Below the pieces are notes generated by a model, which saw nothing but the letters and a program-made list of their open reading frames with translations, was not told the DNA's origin and did not search any database. A stretch of 64,000 nt of DNA, from contig JASFXZ010000020.1 in NCBI GenBank assembly GCA_032209605.1, forward strand, positions 875,501 through 939,500, read 5' to 3'. The position numbers were made by a program, and so were the translations under genes. Shown piece after piece: positions 19,621 to 30,539 of the stretch (position 1 is its first letter; each line of letters begins with the position of its first letter). Source of the DNA: Mactromeris polynyma. Lineage: Eukaryota; Mollusca; Bivalvia; Venerida; Mactridae.

Positions 19621-20734
19621 ACATAAACACTGGTATTTTTGAAGAGGTTTAAGGAAGGTTTTACTGCGTAGGGATGAAAAAAACACACAATCACAAAACA
19701 CTGACGAGTCATATCATACTTGGTTGTGATATAAGGACACGTGTTTGTCTATTTTAGGGGCCGTTTATGGTAATCATTCCACTACTAAAATTGAAAGTTA
19801 TTTCCCTATTCCCATTAAAAAGTTCACCTCACAAAAAGAAAGACAATTCTGATAAGACTTGTTGAGGTTTCTTTAAATGTAGCAAGACGTATGTCAGAAA
19901 ACACTGTGATTAACATCACAGTTTGGCTTAAAATTCCCATTTTCATGTGTCAATGACCATGCTTCCCTCATTGAAAGGTATATATGTCAGTTCCTAAAAA
20001 GATGGCACGTGCCTTGGTGATGCAAAGTGGCCAAGGGGTCGAGCGTCTGACTCCTGATCCTAATGCTGCGAGGGATTATTAAAACATATCGGACTTTATT
20101 TTATTTAATATGTTAGCTCGATGGGGAGGGGGGCTATTTGACTTGCACCGGCGTCGACACGTCAACGCCCGATTAAAGTTGTTCGATAAGTGAAATATAA
20201 TTGCAACTACTGGTACAATTGGATGGAAAGTTTCCACAAGCGTTCAGGGTCACCAGAATAGGCTGTCGAACCATGTCCCGTAACTCTGACCAACATTTAT
20301 GACTTAATTATCTCCCATTCTTTTAGAAATTCCAGGTTCAAGATTTTCTTGTTGGTTGATATATCTGCAACAATGATAGACAGTTACCTGAATCTTCACA
20401 CCAGTGTTTAAGGGTGTACGCAAAGGTCAGGAGGTCAAGTCCCATAACTCTGACCAAGCGGTTGAATAGTCTAGCGAGTTGTCTTACGGACATCTCTATC
20501 TTATATTGTAATGGATCGAACGAACACAATAATTTACTTGAAGACCTAATGATATTCATAAGCACAATTTTATATATTACAAGCAATAAATTGGAACTAA
20601 GACAAAAATTAAGACATCATTTTAATAAATACCGCGTGAAAGTTAAGAACAACATTTGCAAGTGCATAGCTACTCTTTTACTTTTTATTCAACCTCAATA
20701 TTATGTTGAAATACGTCTTATCTCGGCTTTTTTT
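19621..20734. other. Intergenic with a SINE-like fragment
   Basis: No gene seen. At 20020-20085 a tRNA-like head is present (GTGGCCAAGGGGTCGAGCGT, a good A box). Around 20270 and 20445 a short phrase (CCCGTAACTCTGACCAA / CCCATAACTCTGACCAA) occurs twice. Confidence 0.45.
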
Positions 20735-21600
20735 ATGTTGCACAATAAGGCTTAACCTTCAAATTGCGCTGACCATCTTTTTCGGCGCAGCCGTACTAAC
20801 ATGGTTTTGCTAATTGCATATTCAGTGTTTTGTAAACCAATCAAATCTTGCGTTAACCACCAAGGTAATTTCGCGCAATTTCTCTTCAATTTAAAAATAT
20901 GTGTAACCTTGAAGCAGATTGGTTAACATTGTTTATAGTGTATTTCAAGATTTATCCAGTAAGTAGTGTTGTTATTCATCGCCACTGGGTGTTGGAATTA
21001 AGAAGACTTTCTTGGTTTTATGTACCGGTCGCGAACATGTATTTTGTTTTAATCAGATAAATCGCTATGTAACAAGTTTATTAACACGGATGTGTGAGTT
21101 CACGACTTATGCAGTAAGTAATGTTGAACTATATTGAAACAGACTATACTGTGTCTATGACTCTGCACACTACGGAGTTATTTATTATGCAGTCTCATTC
21201 GGAACACCTCGGCATTATTGTCTCTGTCGAATACCGCCGAGTAGTTACGATTGATGCAGTCTCATACGTAGCCTGGAATCCTGGCCAAACCTCCTATTGC
21301 TCCGCTATTGACAGCGTTAGCAATCAGTGAGCCAGGATCCCAGGCAATCTCATACGCAATGATCTCCCCTTACAGGTCTCGGAGTTTCTGAAGTATAGCG
21401 TAATTGAATGACAGTTTTTATGTTGTACAACAAATTTTAACCTTCAGATTGCAACAAATTTGAAAACTTCAAGTTGCGCCGACCAGCTTTTTAAAAGATA
21501 TTTCTTGTTGCACGTTCCTGTTCTCTCTTCTAAACGTAAACAATAATGCGTGACCTTGGAATTTAACACCAAGGTGAACTTTAAACAAATTATAAGATGA
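20735..21600 (-). repeat. Dispersed repeat, family D copies 2 and 3, inverted
   Basis: 20735-20930 and 21405-21600 each read as the reverse of family D (GTTGCACAATAAGGCTTAAC, GCGCTGACCATCTTTTTCGG; GTTGCGCCGACCAGCTTTTT). Between them, 21268-21345 is a small foldback with AGCCTGGAATCCTGGCC and GAGCCAGGATCCCAGGC ends. Confidence 0.65.
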
Positions 21601-21794
21601 TCAGAAATCTGACCATAACAATTGTAAATAATAATAGAAAATGATATATCTTTGGTTCATGTCACATAAATCATTCGTCGGTTTTTAAAACGAAATGTGT
21701 ATATTAATGCGCGTTGACACCGAGATATTTCGTGTGAACATTATCAAAAGAGTCGTCACATCGAAGATCGCCATTGTAATTACATGTACTAGTA

Positions 21795-22947
21795 TGGAGT
21801 TACGGTGGTCTGTTGGCCGTTCCAGTGTTTCTGGGTTACCAACCAGTACTAGAGTTACGGTGGTCTGTTGACCGTTCCAGTGTTCCTGGGTTACCAACCA
21901 GTACTAGAGTTACGGTGGTCTGTTGACCGTTCCAGTGTTCCTGGGTTACCAACCAGTACTAGAGTTACGGTGGTCTGTTGACCGTTCCAGTGTTCCTGGG
22001 TTACCAACCAGTACTAGAGTTACGGTGGTTTGTTGACCGTTCCAGTGTTCCTGGGTTACCAATCAGTACTAGAGTTACGGTGGTCTGTTGACCGTTCCAG
22101 TGTTCCTGGGTTACCAATCAGTACTAGAGTTACGGTGGTCTGTTGATTCCAGTGTTCCTGGGTTACCAACCAGTACTAGAGTTACGGTGGTTTGTTGACC
22201 GTTCCAGTGTTCCTGGGTTACCAATCAGTACTAGAGTTACGGTGGTCTGTTGACCGTTCCAGTGTTCCTGGGTTACCAATCAGTACTAGAGTTACGGTGG
22301 TCTGTTGATCGTTCCAGTGTTCCTGGGTTACCAATCAGTACTAGAGTTACGGTGGTCTGTTGACCGTTCCAGTGTTCCTGGGTTACCAACCAGTACTAGA
22401 GTTAAGGTGGTCTGTTGACCGTTCCAGTGTTCCTGGGTTACCAATCAGTACTAGAGTTACGGTGTTCTGTTGATCGTTCCAGTGTTCCTGGGTTACCAAT
22501 CAGTACTAGAGTTACGGTGGTCTGTTGACCGTTCCAGTGTTCCTGGGTTACCAACCAGTACTAGAGTTAAGGTGGTCTGTTGACCGTTCCAGTGTTCCTG
22601 GGTTACCAATCAGTACTAGAGTTACGGTGGTCTGTTGACCGTTCCAGTGTTCCTGGGTTACCAACCAGTACTAGAGTTACGGTGGTCTGTTGACCGTTCC
22701 AGTGTTCCTGGGTTACCAACCAGTACTAGAGTTACGGTGGTCTGTTGACCGTTCCAGTGTTCCTGGGTTACCAACCAGTACTAGAGTTACGGTGGTCTAA
22801 TGACCGTTCCAGTGTTCCTGGGTTACCAACCAGTACTAGAGTTACGGTGGTCTGTTGACCGTTCCAGTGTTCCTGGGTTACCAACCAGTACTAGAGTTAC
22901 GGTGGTCTGTTGACCGTTCCAGTGTTCATGGGTTACCAATCAGTACT
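21795..22947. repeat. 55-bp minisatellite, ~21 copies
   Basis: Unit contains GTTACGGTGGTCTGTTGACC and GTTCCAGTGTTCCTGGGTTA. Variants are C/T (AACCAGT/AATCAGT), G/A (ACGGTGG/AAGGTGG) and one copy with a 4-bp deletion. The reverse strand reads GGTTGGTAACCCAGGAACAC, the core of the SINE fragments here. Confidence 0.96.
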
Positions 22948-23413
22948 TACATGTTCTTTCGTAAGCAAAATGAATATACGCCCCAACCAGAGCTCGAAAC
23001 TACAACCGCCTGATTGACGGTCAAGTTCTCTTCCGACTAACCTAACCGGACTAGCTTCATTAATATCTTGCTGTTCTATCTATTGCCCATACTGATAAAA
23101 ATAGAGACAATACATGTACCAATAAACGGCTGCAATACGTCCTTTTACCGTTTGCGCAAAATAGTTTCATTAAATTGCTACTTTGTCGAACACGACATTA
23201 TGCAAGGAACAATGCAACAAATTTTGCCATTATACGAGGGGTGATCAACAAGTTTTGGAACTTTACGATCATCCCTCATAAATGCCTCTTATCTTGATTA
23301 AAGCGTTTTGCAACAAAATTCAGAAACATTACATTGCTAACTTCCTGAACATGACCTTGAATTTTATATATGTTATCTAATTTTATTATTTCATAGCTTT
23401 TTCGGATGAAGAT
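22948..23413. other. Upstream of the GPCR, nothing firm
   Basis: No repeat family recognised. A candidate acceptor (TTTCATAG) ends at 23396, so 23397 could start an exon whose first 17 bases are 5' UTR; an upstream noncoding exon cannot be excluded. Confidence 0.4.
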
Positions 23414-24499
23414 ATGAACGACACTGAAAGCAGAGCGGGAAAACGGGAGCTGGGACAATGGTGGACAGAAAGTAAAAATGTTACACCAACATTAATACCA
23501 AATATCACTCAGCAAATTGGGGATGGAAATCAGACAGTGGCTTGGTACCACATCACCGAGGCTGTTTTACTTGGTATCGTGACCCTGGTCGGCCTCATTG
23601 GCAATATTGTTGTCATGCGCGGGTCATTGAAAGCCAAACGGTTTGCCAAGCAAAATGTGTATCTTTTCTTTGGGTTGTCTCTCAGCGACTTCTTTGTGTG
23701 CCTGATTCGTAGCCCGAGCCTCGTTTTCATTTTGTTCCACACCATCACAAGTCCTGACGTAATTTGTGAGCTGTGGATGTTTTCGGGAATATTCGTTTTC
23801 ATCGGAATCTTCATGAACATGATACTGGCTATTGAACGAAGGATGATTATGTATAATTTTCAAGGCTATTTGTCCCATTTTACACCAAAACGTGTTTTGT
23901 ATATAACTATCATCATATGGACCTCTGTACCATTCATGTTTGTAGCAGTCTACGTAGGATTTTTATTTCGTGCAAGTTTTCATAGTACCGAATTGTCATG
24001 CTACTTGCAAACGAATTTAATCCCTATGTACATGACTAGTTCAACAGTATTTCGGGTAATCACGCTTTGTGCGGGTGGATTCGTACCTATCTGTGTCAAG
24101 GCCGTTTGTTACGTTTCCATAGTGATAAAAATATACAAGGCAGAGCTTTTGAAGCTGGATCGTATAAACGAGAAGGCGACGTATTCCAGAATAATCCGAA
24201 TTGCATTCGCTCGCGTATTATTGATTATCACGTGTGTACTTCCAGTTTTGATCTGCTTCGCCATTGGTCCATTTTTTCCGGAAGTGTATTATGCTTATGT
24301 GAGATTTTTGGATTATCTGCTAATTCTACGCTCCATGATATCGCCGTTTATCACAATGCATGACACTGACTTCCGGGAGACTTTGGTGCGACGGAAATGG
24401 CGGTATTGTTCTACCTTTAAACGCCACACTAGTAGCAAAAAGGGCAGCAGACGAAGCTACATCACTTCCGCTGAATTAAAGACAATAGGACAGACTTAA
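23414..24499 (+). CDS. Rhodopsin-class (class A) G-protein-coupled receptor, orphan, single exon
   Basis: A 361-residue seven-helix plasma-membrane receptor; ligand unknown. The extracellular N terminus has N-glycosylation sequons at residues 2, 22, 30 and 39. Helix 1 carries GLIGN (60-64), helix 2 LSLSD (88-92), and C118 and C196 can form the conserved disulfide. The DRY position reads ERR (141-143), helix 4 has W169, helix 5 P225 and Y233. Helix 6 has CVLP (274-277), so the usual CWxP tryptophan is Val, and the NPxxY position reads SPFIT (310-314), lacking Asn and Tyr. A basic, Ser-rich tail follows. The three changed switch motifs mark a divergent receptor, perhaps from a lineage-specific expansion, or atypical in G-protein coupling. 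It lies between minisatellites with no linked gene. In-frame stop at 23378; start is the first ATG. Confidence 0.88.
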   Translation: MNDTESRAGKRELGQWWTESKNVTPTLIPNITQQIGDGNQTVAWYHITEAVLLGIVTLVGLIGNIVVMRGSLKAKRFAKQNVYLFFGLSLSDFFVCLIRSPSLVFILFHTITSPDVICELWMFSGIFVFIGIFMNMILAIERRMIMYNFQGYLSHFTPKRVLYITIIIWTSVPFMFVAVYVGFLFRASFHSTELSCYLQTNLIPMYMTSSTVFRVITLCAGGFVPICVKAVCYVSIVIKIYKAELLKLDRINEKATYSRIIRIAFARVLLIITCVLPVLICFAIGPFFPEVYYAYVRFLDYLLILRSMISPFITMHDTDFRETLVRRKWRYCSTFKRHTSSKKGSRRSYITSAELKTIGQT

Positions 24500-24507
24500 A
24501 GGTGTAT

Positions 24508-25080
24508 CTGGCTCATCTGAACATAAAATATGTGAATTGTCTTCATCCAGTATTGTTGTTACATTGGCTAAAACATCTCTGATAGAACCATTGTAATGTA
24601 TCCAGTATTGTTGTTACATTGGCTAAAACATCTCTGATAGAACCATTGTAATGTATCCAGTATTGTTGTTACATTGGCTAAAACATCTCTGATAGAACCA
24701 TTGTAATGTATCCAGTATTGTTGTTACATTGGCTAAACATCTCTGATAGAACCATTGCAATGTATCCAGTATTGTTGTTACATTGGCTAAACATCTCTGA
24801 TAGAACCATTGTAATGTATCCAGTATTGTTGTTACATTGGCTAAAACATCTCTGATAGAACCATTGCAATGTATCCAGTATTGTTGTTACATTGGCTCAA
24901 ACATCTCTGATAGAACCATTGCAATGTATAACTGATCAAAATATATTTTTTTGCTATATTACTAACAGGCAAAATTTGTAAAAAAGCCTAGTTGTTAATT
25001 GTTTTTTGATGTTTTAAGTATAGGAAATATATGTTTCATGTTTGTTTAGGTAAACAAATAAACAAAAAATGCGCATAATA
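24508..25080. repeat. Family C copy 3 with internal 55-bp x7 expansion
   Basis: Starts GGTGTATCTGGCTCATCTGA, nine bp after the GPCR stop, and ends with the family's AACAAATAAACAAAAAATG tail. The TCCAGTATTGTTGTTACATT to AACCATTGTAATG segment, single in the copies at 6855 and 17685, is repeated seven times at 24544-24931. The GPCR 3' UTR probably runs into it; AATAAA occurs near 25056. Confidence 0.9.
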
Positions 25081-25140
25081 TAACTTTAAGTCTGTTTATC
25101 GCACAGGGACCTGTGTCAATATAGCAATTGGTGTATAATA

Positions 25141-25305
25141 CAGACGGAACTCGTTTATTCAACAACCCTCTATCAAAATATTTGGTATCATCCGAAATGA
25201 ATATCATGTCCCGAGGTATCTTCCTAGGCACGTCAAATTGAAACCATGCATTAATCGAAATAAACTTTCAGGCCCGATGAATTTCGAAGGAACAAGGTCC
25301 GACTG
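25141..25305. mobile_element. Pogo-like MITE, family A copy with both ends
   Basis: CAGACGGAACTCGTTTATTC to GAACAAGGTCCGACTG within TA on both sides (25139-25140 and 25306-25307). About 165 bp. Among the shortest complete copies of the family here. Confidence 0.88.
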
Positions 25306-25444
25306 TACATACAGGTCAATTTCTTAAAAAATGAAATTAGTTGACGCCTACCCCTGTGGTTTGCAGTCTGGTTCTTTCATACGTTGTTGCGATGGAGATT
25401 CTTTTGAGGATGAAAAAGTTCAACTGAGAATTTATGATTGTAAA

Positions 25445-25565
25445 GAGCGAAACAGTGAAACTAGATTATGATGCGGTCTTATTATTGAGGTGGTCTTTAT
25501 GTGAGGCTTTACTGTACAGTATAAAGGCCACCTCGAAATTAAGACCATCTTATTCATAAGACTAT
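25445..25565. mobile_element. Pogo-like MITE, family B, rearranged fragment
   Basis: GAGCGAAACAGTGAAACTAG, TTATTATTGAGGTGGTCTTT, GAGGCTTTACTGTA and a second inward block GGCCACCTCGAAATTAAGAC are present but out of the usual order. Confidence 0.6.
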
Positions 25566-25611
25566 TTTTCATCATTCTTTCATTTTTTTCAATCGAAATT
25601 AATTCTAGGAG

Positions 25612-26976
25612 TACGTCAGTATGATGGCACTAACATGTCATTCCAGGAGTACGTCAGTATGATGACACTAACATGTCATTCCAGTAGTACGTCAGTATGA
25701 TGACACTTACATGTCATTCCAGGAGTACGTCAGTATGATGGCACTAACATGTCATTCCAGGAGTACGTCAGTATGATGGCACTTACATGTCATTCCAGGA
25801 GTACGTCAGTATGATGGCACTAACATGTCATTCCAGGAGTACGTCAGTATGATGGCACTAACATGTCATTCCAGGAGTATGTCAGTATGATGACACTTAC
25901 ATGTCATTCTAGGAGTACGTCAGTATGATGGCACTAACATGTCATTCTAGGAGTACGTCAGTATGATGGCACTAACATGTCATTCCAGGAGTACGTCAGT
26001 ATGATGGCACTTACATGTCATTCCAGGAGTACGTCAGTATGATGGCACTAACATGTCATTCCAGGAGTACGTCAGTATGATGGCACTTACATGTCATTCC
26101 AGGAGTACGTCAGTATGATAGCACTGACATGTCATTCTAGGGTTACGTCAGTATGATGGCACTTACATGTCATTCCAGGAGTACGTCAGTATGATGGCAC
26201 TAACATGTCATTCCAGTAGTACGTCAGTATGATGGCACTTACATGTCATTCCAGGAGTACGTCAGTATGATGGCACTTACATGTCATTCCAGGAGTACGT
26301 CAGTATGATGGCACTTACATGTCATTCTAGGAGTACGTCAGTATGATGGCACTTACATGTCATTCCCGGAGTACGTCAGTATGATGACACTTACATGTCA
26401 TTCCAGGAGTACGTCAGTATGATGGCACTAACATGTCATTCCAGGAGTACGTCAGTATGATGGCACTAACATGTCATTCCAGGAGTACGTCAGTATGATG
26501 GCACTTACATGTCATTCCAGGAGTACGTCAGTATGATGGCACTAACATGTCATTCCAGTAGTTCGTCAGTATGGTGGCACTAACATGTCATTCTAGGAGT
26601 ACGTCAGTATGATGGCACTAACATGTCATTCCAGGAGTACGTCAGTATGATGGCACTAACATGTCATTCCAGGAGTACGTCAGTATGATGGCACTTACAT
26701 GTCATTCCAGGAGTACGTCAGTATGATGGCACTAACATGTCATTCCAGGAGTACGTCAGTATGATGGCACTAACATGTCATTCTAGGAGTACGTCAGTAT
26801 GATGGCACTAACATGTCATTCCAGGAGTACGTCAGTATGATGGCACTAACATGTCATTCCAGGAGTACGTCAGTATGATGGCACTAACATGTCATTCCAG
26901 GAGTACGTCAGTATGATGGCACTAACATGTCATTCCAGGAGTACGTCAGTATGATGGCACTAACATGTCATTTTTC
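25612..26976. repeat. 38-bp minisatellite, ~36 copies
   Basis: Unit AGGAGTACGTCAGTATGATG plus GCACTAACATGTCATTCC, with recurrent substitutions (CACTAAC/CACTTAC, GGCAC/GACAC, CCAGG/CTAGG). Nearly every copy carries an internal TAACATGT or TTACATGT. Confidence 0.97.
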
Positions 26977-27142
26977 TCAGCTCAACTATTTTGAAAGAAA
27001 TTATCTCCCTTTGCTGTTTATTGAATTCTATGAAATACATGTATTGCTAAAATAAAGATAAATAATTTTTGGCAAATGTTTTATTTGATGGCGTGATATC
27101 AATAGATGAGGCGTTTCCTAAGCCCACGAGTTTATACAGTTG

Positions 27143-27617
27143 GAGAAACTTCCGGTATGGGAAATCAAGGGATTCCCATTTCCTGCTTCCCGATCCGGAA
27201 TTGTGTTGCTATATTTTGATTTTTGATTTAAAACGCCACTTTTGTGTTTAACAATTATGTTTAACCTTTATTGCCAGATTTTATCAAAATTAGACATTAA
27301 AAATCTAAATCTGACATTTAGATATGCCTTTACTGTTTAAACAATCTCATTGAAATCAGTCCCTAACTTCAGCCCCATTACTTTCCGCAGTTAGCGTATA
27401 GTATAGGAGCGTGCGACTGGAGCTGATTTTAATGAGATTGCTGTTTAAATAACCTTGTCAAAACATTTCTTGCTCCACAAGAAGGTTTTCCTCCAAACAG
27501 TTTTCTAAAACCATCGAAAAAGTGACGTTTTGCTAAAAATCTAAATATAGTAACACACTTCTTGATCGGGAAGCAGGAAAGGGGAAACCCCAAGATTTCC
27601 TGTTCCGGCAGTTTCTG
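27143..27617. mobile_element. TIR element (~475 bp) with a nested foldback MITE
   Basis: The left arm AGAAACTTCCGGTATGGG...TTTCCTGCTTCCCGATC is inverted at the right as GATCGGGAAGCAGGAAA...TTCCGGCAGTTTCT, arms about 110 bp. Inside, 27338-27450 is another inverted pair (ACAATCTCATTGAAATCAG against CTGATTTTAATGAGATTG), likely a second MITE inserted in the first. A fragment of the outer arm lies at 62545-62600. Confidence 0.8.
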
Positions 27618-28036
27618 TGTCATCAATCAAAAGACGCATTGTTATATTCAAACATTGAAATATAAATATGTCAGTATAAACAATGTTAAAAGACCCGACT
27701 CAATGATCACTAACTTAGAGCGACAATATGGTGATTTTGTCAAAAATGCAATATCTTAATTACAGTATGTAGGCAACTATTCCAGTCACATGCTGGTAAA
27801 AAATATTACTTGACACACATCTATATGTCATCTGTACAAGGACACCAACATGACGCTGACAATACAACGTTAAAAGCATTTCGATAACTCGCTATATACG
27901 ATAAACGCTGGTTGGCTGGTGGAAAGGCCATTTCTGAAGTTCCTTTTATAGTTAAGAGATAACACGGAGAGCAACAGTTATGCGAAGATAGAAATAGCAT
28001 TGAGTTGTTTTTGGTATCACTGAAGCAGCAATATAA
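27618..28036. other. Intergenic, nothing recognised
   Basis: No supported exon, RNA gene or repeat between the TIR element and the next array. Confidence 0.4.
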
Positions 28037-28735
28037 CACATTTATTATACCCGACATTACATAGTTGAGAACATCGGGTATCCATTTATTATACCCAACA
28101 TTACATAGTTGAGGACATCGGGTACACATTTATTAACCCGACATTACATAGTTGAGGACATCGGGTACACATTTATTATACCCGACATTACATAGTTGAG
28201 GACATCGGGTACACATTTATTAACCCGACATTACATAGTTGAGGCCATCGGGTACCCATTTATTAACCCGACATTACATAGTTGAGGACATCGGGTACAC
28301 ATTTATTTTACCCGACATTACATAGTTGAGGACATCGGGTATCCATTTATTATACCCGACATTACATAGTTGAGGACATCGGGTATCCATTTCTTATACC
28401 CGACATTACATAGTTGAGGACATCGGGTATCCATTTATTAACCCGACATTACATAGTTGAGGACATCGGGTATCCATTTATTATACCCGACATTACATAG
28501 TTGAGGACATCGGGTACACATTTATTAACCCGACATTACATAGTTGAGGCCATCGGGTACCCATTTATTAACCCGACATTACATAGTTGAGGACATCGGG
28601 TACACATTTATTTTACCCGACATTACATAGTTGAGGACATCGGGTATCCATTTATTATACCCGACATTACATAGTTGAGGACATCGGGTATCCATTTCTT
28701 ATACCCGACATTACATAGTTGAGGACATCGGGTAC
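28037..28735. repeat. 42-44-bp minisatellite, ~16 copies, with ~305-bp duplication
   Basis: Unit contains ACCCGACATTACATAGTTGA and GGACATCGGGTACACATTTA; ACCCGA and TCGGGT in each unit can pair as a short hairpin. A distinctive variant (GAGGCCATCGGGTACCC) recurs at about 28242 and 28547 with matching neighbours, so about seven units were duplicated as a block. One more unit lies at 30491-30539, beyond the retroelement. Confidence 0.95.
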
Positions 28736-30490
28736 ACATCTGGATGGATCTGGATCTGGATGGTTACGTTGTAGGGCCTTTCGGCGTAAGCACAACGGGG
28801 AGAGAGTGGGAGACTTTTAGTCCCACTTCTGAACAGCTGTTTTGAAGCTGTTGATGTTTAAAGCACACGCAGCACTTTCCTCAAGTTGATTCCAGTCGAT
28901 TATTGTCTTTGGAAAAAACGAATTGTTATATTGCACTGATTTACACTTAAATGGTACGAAACATTTAGAATTGTTAGTAGATTGTTTTACAATTACATTA
29001 TCACATGAGTAGTCACTGAATGTTTTAGGAATAATTTTCCTTTTGTTTGTTCTAATAGGGGTTAAATAGTCATGACACGGTAGGGCTGGCACCAGCCCCT
29101 CGACCACCTTATAGAAGAATATCAGCCGGTTCGCTTTCCTTCGGTCCTGGAGTGGAGGGAGCTTCTGGTCCTGTAACATGCGGGTGACGCATCCAGCAGC
29201 TCTGGTGGTGTAGTCCCCTGTGATGAATCTGGCTGCTTGTCTCTGTACATGTTCTAGCTTGTCGATGTCCTTCTGGTAATAGGGGTCCCATACTATGCTG
29301 CTGTATTCAAGAGTAGTTCTGATCAGTGATAGGAAAGCTGTTTTTCGGCAAGTAGCGGGGCAGTGCTTTAGGTTACGACGTAGGAAGCCTAGAGTGGAGT
29401 TGGCCTTTTTGGTAATTTTGGTGATGTGTGAGCTCCATTTCAGGTCTTCGGATATGGTCACTCCAAGGTATGGGTTTTCTGGCACTTGCTTCAATATCTG
29501 GTTATCCAGTTGGTAAAACTTGTTTGACTTTTGGTTGATGCTCATGATATAGCATTTCTTGGCGTTGAATCGCATTCCCCATGTTTCAGCCCATTCTTCT
29601 AGTTTCTTCAAGTCATTTTGGAGTATCTCGTGGTCCTTGATGCTTCGTATGGTGCGGTACAACAGGCAGTCGTCAGCAAAAAGGCGCACTGTTGATTTGA
29701 CGGAGTCTGGTAGGTCGTTAATATGGCATAGAAAGAGCAGGGGTCCTAGTACTGTGCCCTGGGGTACACCGGAGTCGACGCTGACTGCTTCGGATTCCTC
29801 GCCCTCAACAATTACCTTCATACTTCTGTTGGTAAGGAAGTCTTTCAGCCAGTGGTTGATGTTGCCTGTCACTCCATACTGTTCTAGCTTGTGTAGAAGC
29901 TTCTGGTGGGGGACAGTATCAAAGGCTTTGCTGAAGTCGAGTATTGCCATGTCAGCCTGAGTACCTTTGTCCGTCTTGGATAATAGGTCGTGTACTGTTG
30001 TGATGAGCTGGGTTTCACAGGAGTAGCCTGCACGGAATCCGTGGTTTAGAGATGTGAGGATGTTTTTTTTTTCAAGGTGTGTCATAATGTGTCGGCAGAT
30101 GATATGTTCAAGCAGCTTACAGGTGACGCATGTCAGTGAAACGGGTCTGTAATTTTCGGCTAGATGGACATCGCCTTTCTTAAATACGGGGGATACATTG
30201 GCATTTCTCCAGTCAGCTGGGAGGCAACCAGCGTCGACAGATCGTTGGAAGATGGTGGCTAGTACAGGTGCCAGTTGATGGGCACAGGTCTTCAGTATGA
30301 GGTTCGGAATCTTGTCAGGTCCTTGAGCCTTTGTAGTGTTTATGGCCAACAGGAGTTTCTCGACGCCTTTTGTAGTGATGCGGAGTGGAGGGATGTTTTC
30401 CCGGCTTCTCTTGTTGGTGTTTGGTAACTGGGTGTCTCCGTTATCCTTAGTAAATACCGATCGTAAAAACATAATTAAACATAATAAATA
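28736..30490 (-). mobile_element. 5'-truncated non-LTR (LINE) retrotransposon of the jockey superfamily
   Basis: Read on the minus strand: a reverse-transcriptase frame, an ~80-bp 3' UTR with a hairpin (GTGGGACT...AGTCTCCCAC), and a 3' end of short ATCCAG-type repeats. There is no poly(A); a hairpin plus simple-repeat tail is typical of CR1/L2/Rex1-like LINEs. Both flanks are units of the same minisatellite, so it inserted into the array. ACAT occurs at both junctions and could be a 4-bp target duplication. The endonuclease half is missing, as expected from incomplete reverse transcription. Confidence 0.88.
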
Positions 30491-30493
30491 CAT
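28817..30493 (-). CDS. Reverse transcriptase of the truncated LINE
   Basis: The 558-codon frame has no stop or frameshift. It encodes RNA-directed DNA polymerase of a jockey-superfamily retrotransposon, which copies element RNA at a nicked target site. Visible RT motifs: KAQGPDKIPN (55-64), NYRPVSL (114-120), LDFSKAFDTVPH (185-196, first catalytic Asp), SGVPQGTVLGPLL (241-253), FADD (272-275, catalytic pair) and PYLGVTI (341-347). The C-terminal region from about 380 holds the usual LINE thumb-like segment. The first ~14 residues come from flanking DNA and the junction; the natural N terminus and the endonuclease domain are absent. Several other + and - frames over this interval are shadows of it. 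Clade cannot be assigned without a tree. Confidence 0.93.
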   Translation of the reverse strand: MYLLCLIMFLRSVFTKDNGDTQLPNTNKRSRENIPPLRITTKGVEKLLLAINTTKAQGPDKIPNLILKTCAHQLAPVLATIFQRSVDAGCLPADWRNANVSPVFKKGDVHLAENYRPVSLTCVTCKLLEHIICRHIMTHLEKKNILTSLNHGFRAGYSCETQLITTVHDLLSKTDKGTQADMAILDFSKAFDTVPHQKLLHKLEQYGVTGNINHWLKDFLTNRSMKVIVEGEESEAVSVDSGVPQGTVLGPLLFLCHINDLPDSVKSTVRLFADDCLLYRTIRSIKDHEILQNDLKKLEEWAETWGMRFNAKKCYIMSINQKSNKFYQLDNQILKQVPENPYLGVTISEDLKWSSHITKITKKANSTLGFLRRNLKHCPATCRKTAFLSLIRTTLEYSSIVWDPYYQKDIDKLEHVQRQAARFITGDYTTRAAGCVTRMLQDQKLPPLQDRRKANRLIFFYKVVEGLVPALPCHDYLTPIRTNKRKIIPKTFSDYSCDNVIVKQSTNNSKCFVPFKCKSVQYNNSFFPKTIIDWNQLEESAACALNINSFKTAVQKWD

Positions 30494-30539
30494 TTATTAT
30501 ACCCGACATTACATAGTTGAGGACATCGGGTACCCATTT
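30491..30539. repeat. Lone minisatellite unit beyond the LINE
   Basis: CATTTATTATACCCGACATT through ACATCGGGTACCCATTTA is the same unit as the 28037-28735 array. It is the piece of the array cut off by the LINE insertion. Confidence 0.92.

Noticed and set aside
29109..29960. Additional frames on both strands over the LINE
   Set aside because: Shadows of the reverse-transcriptase frame, which alone has conserved motifs.
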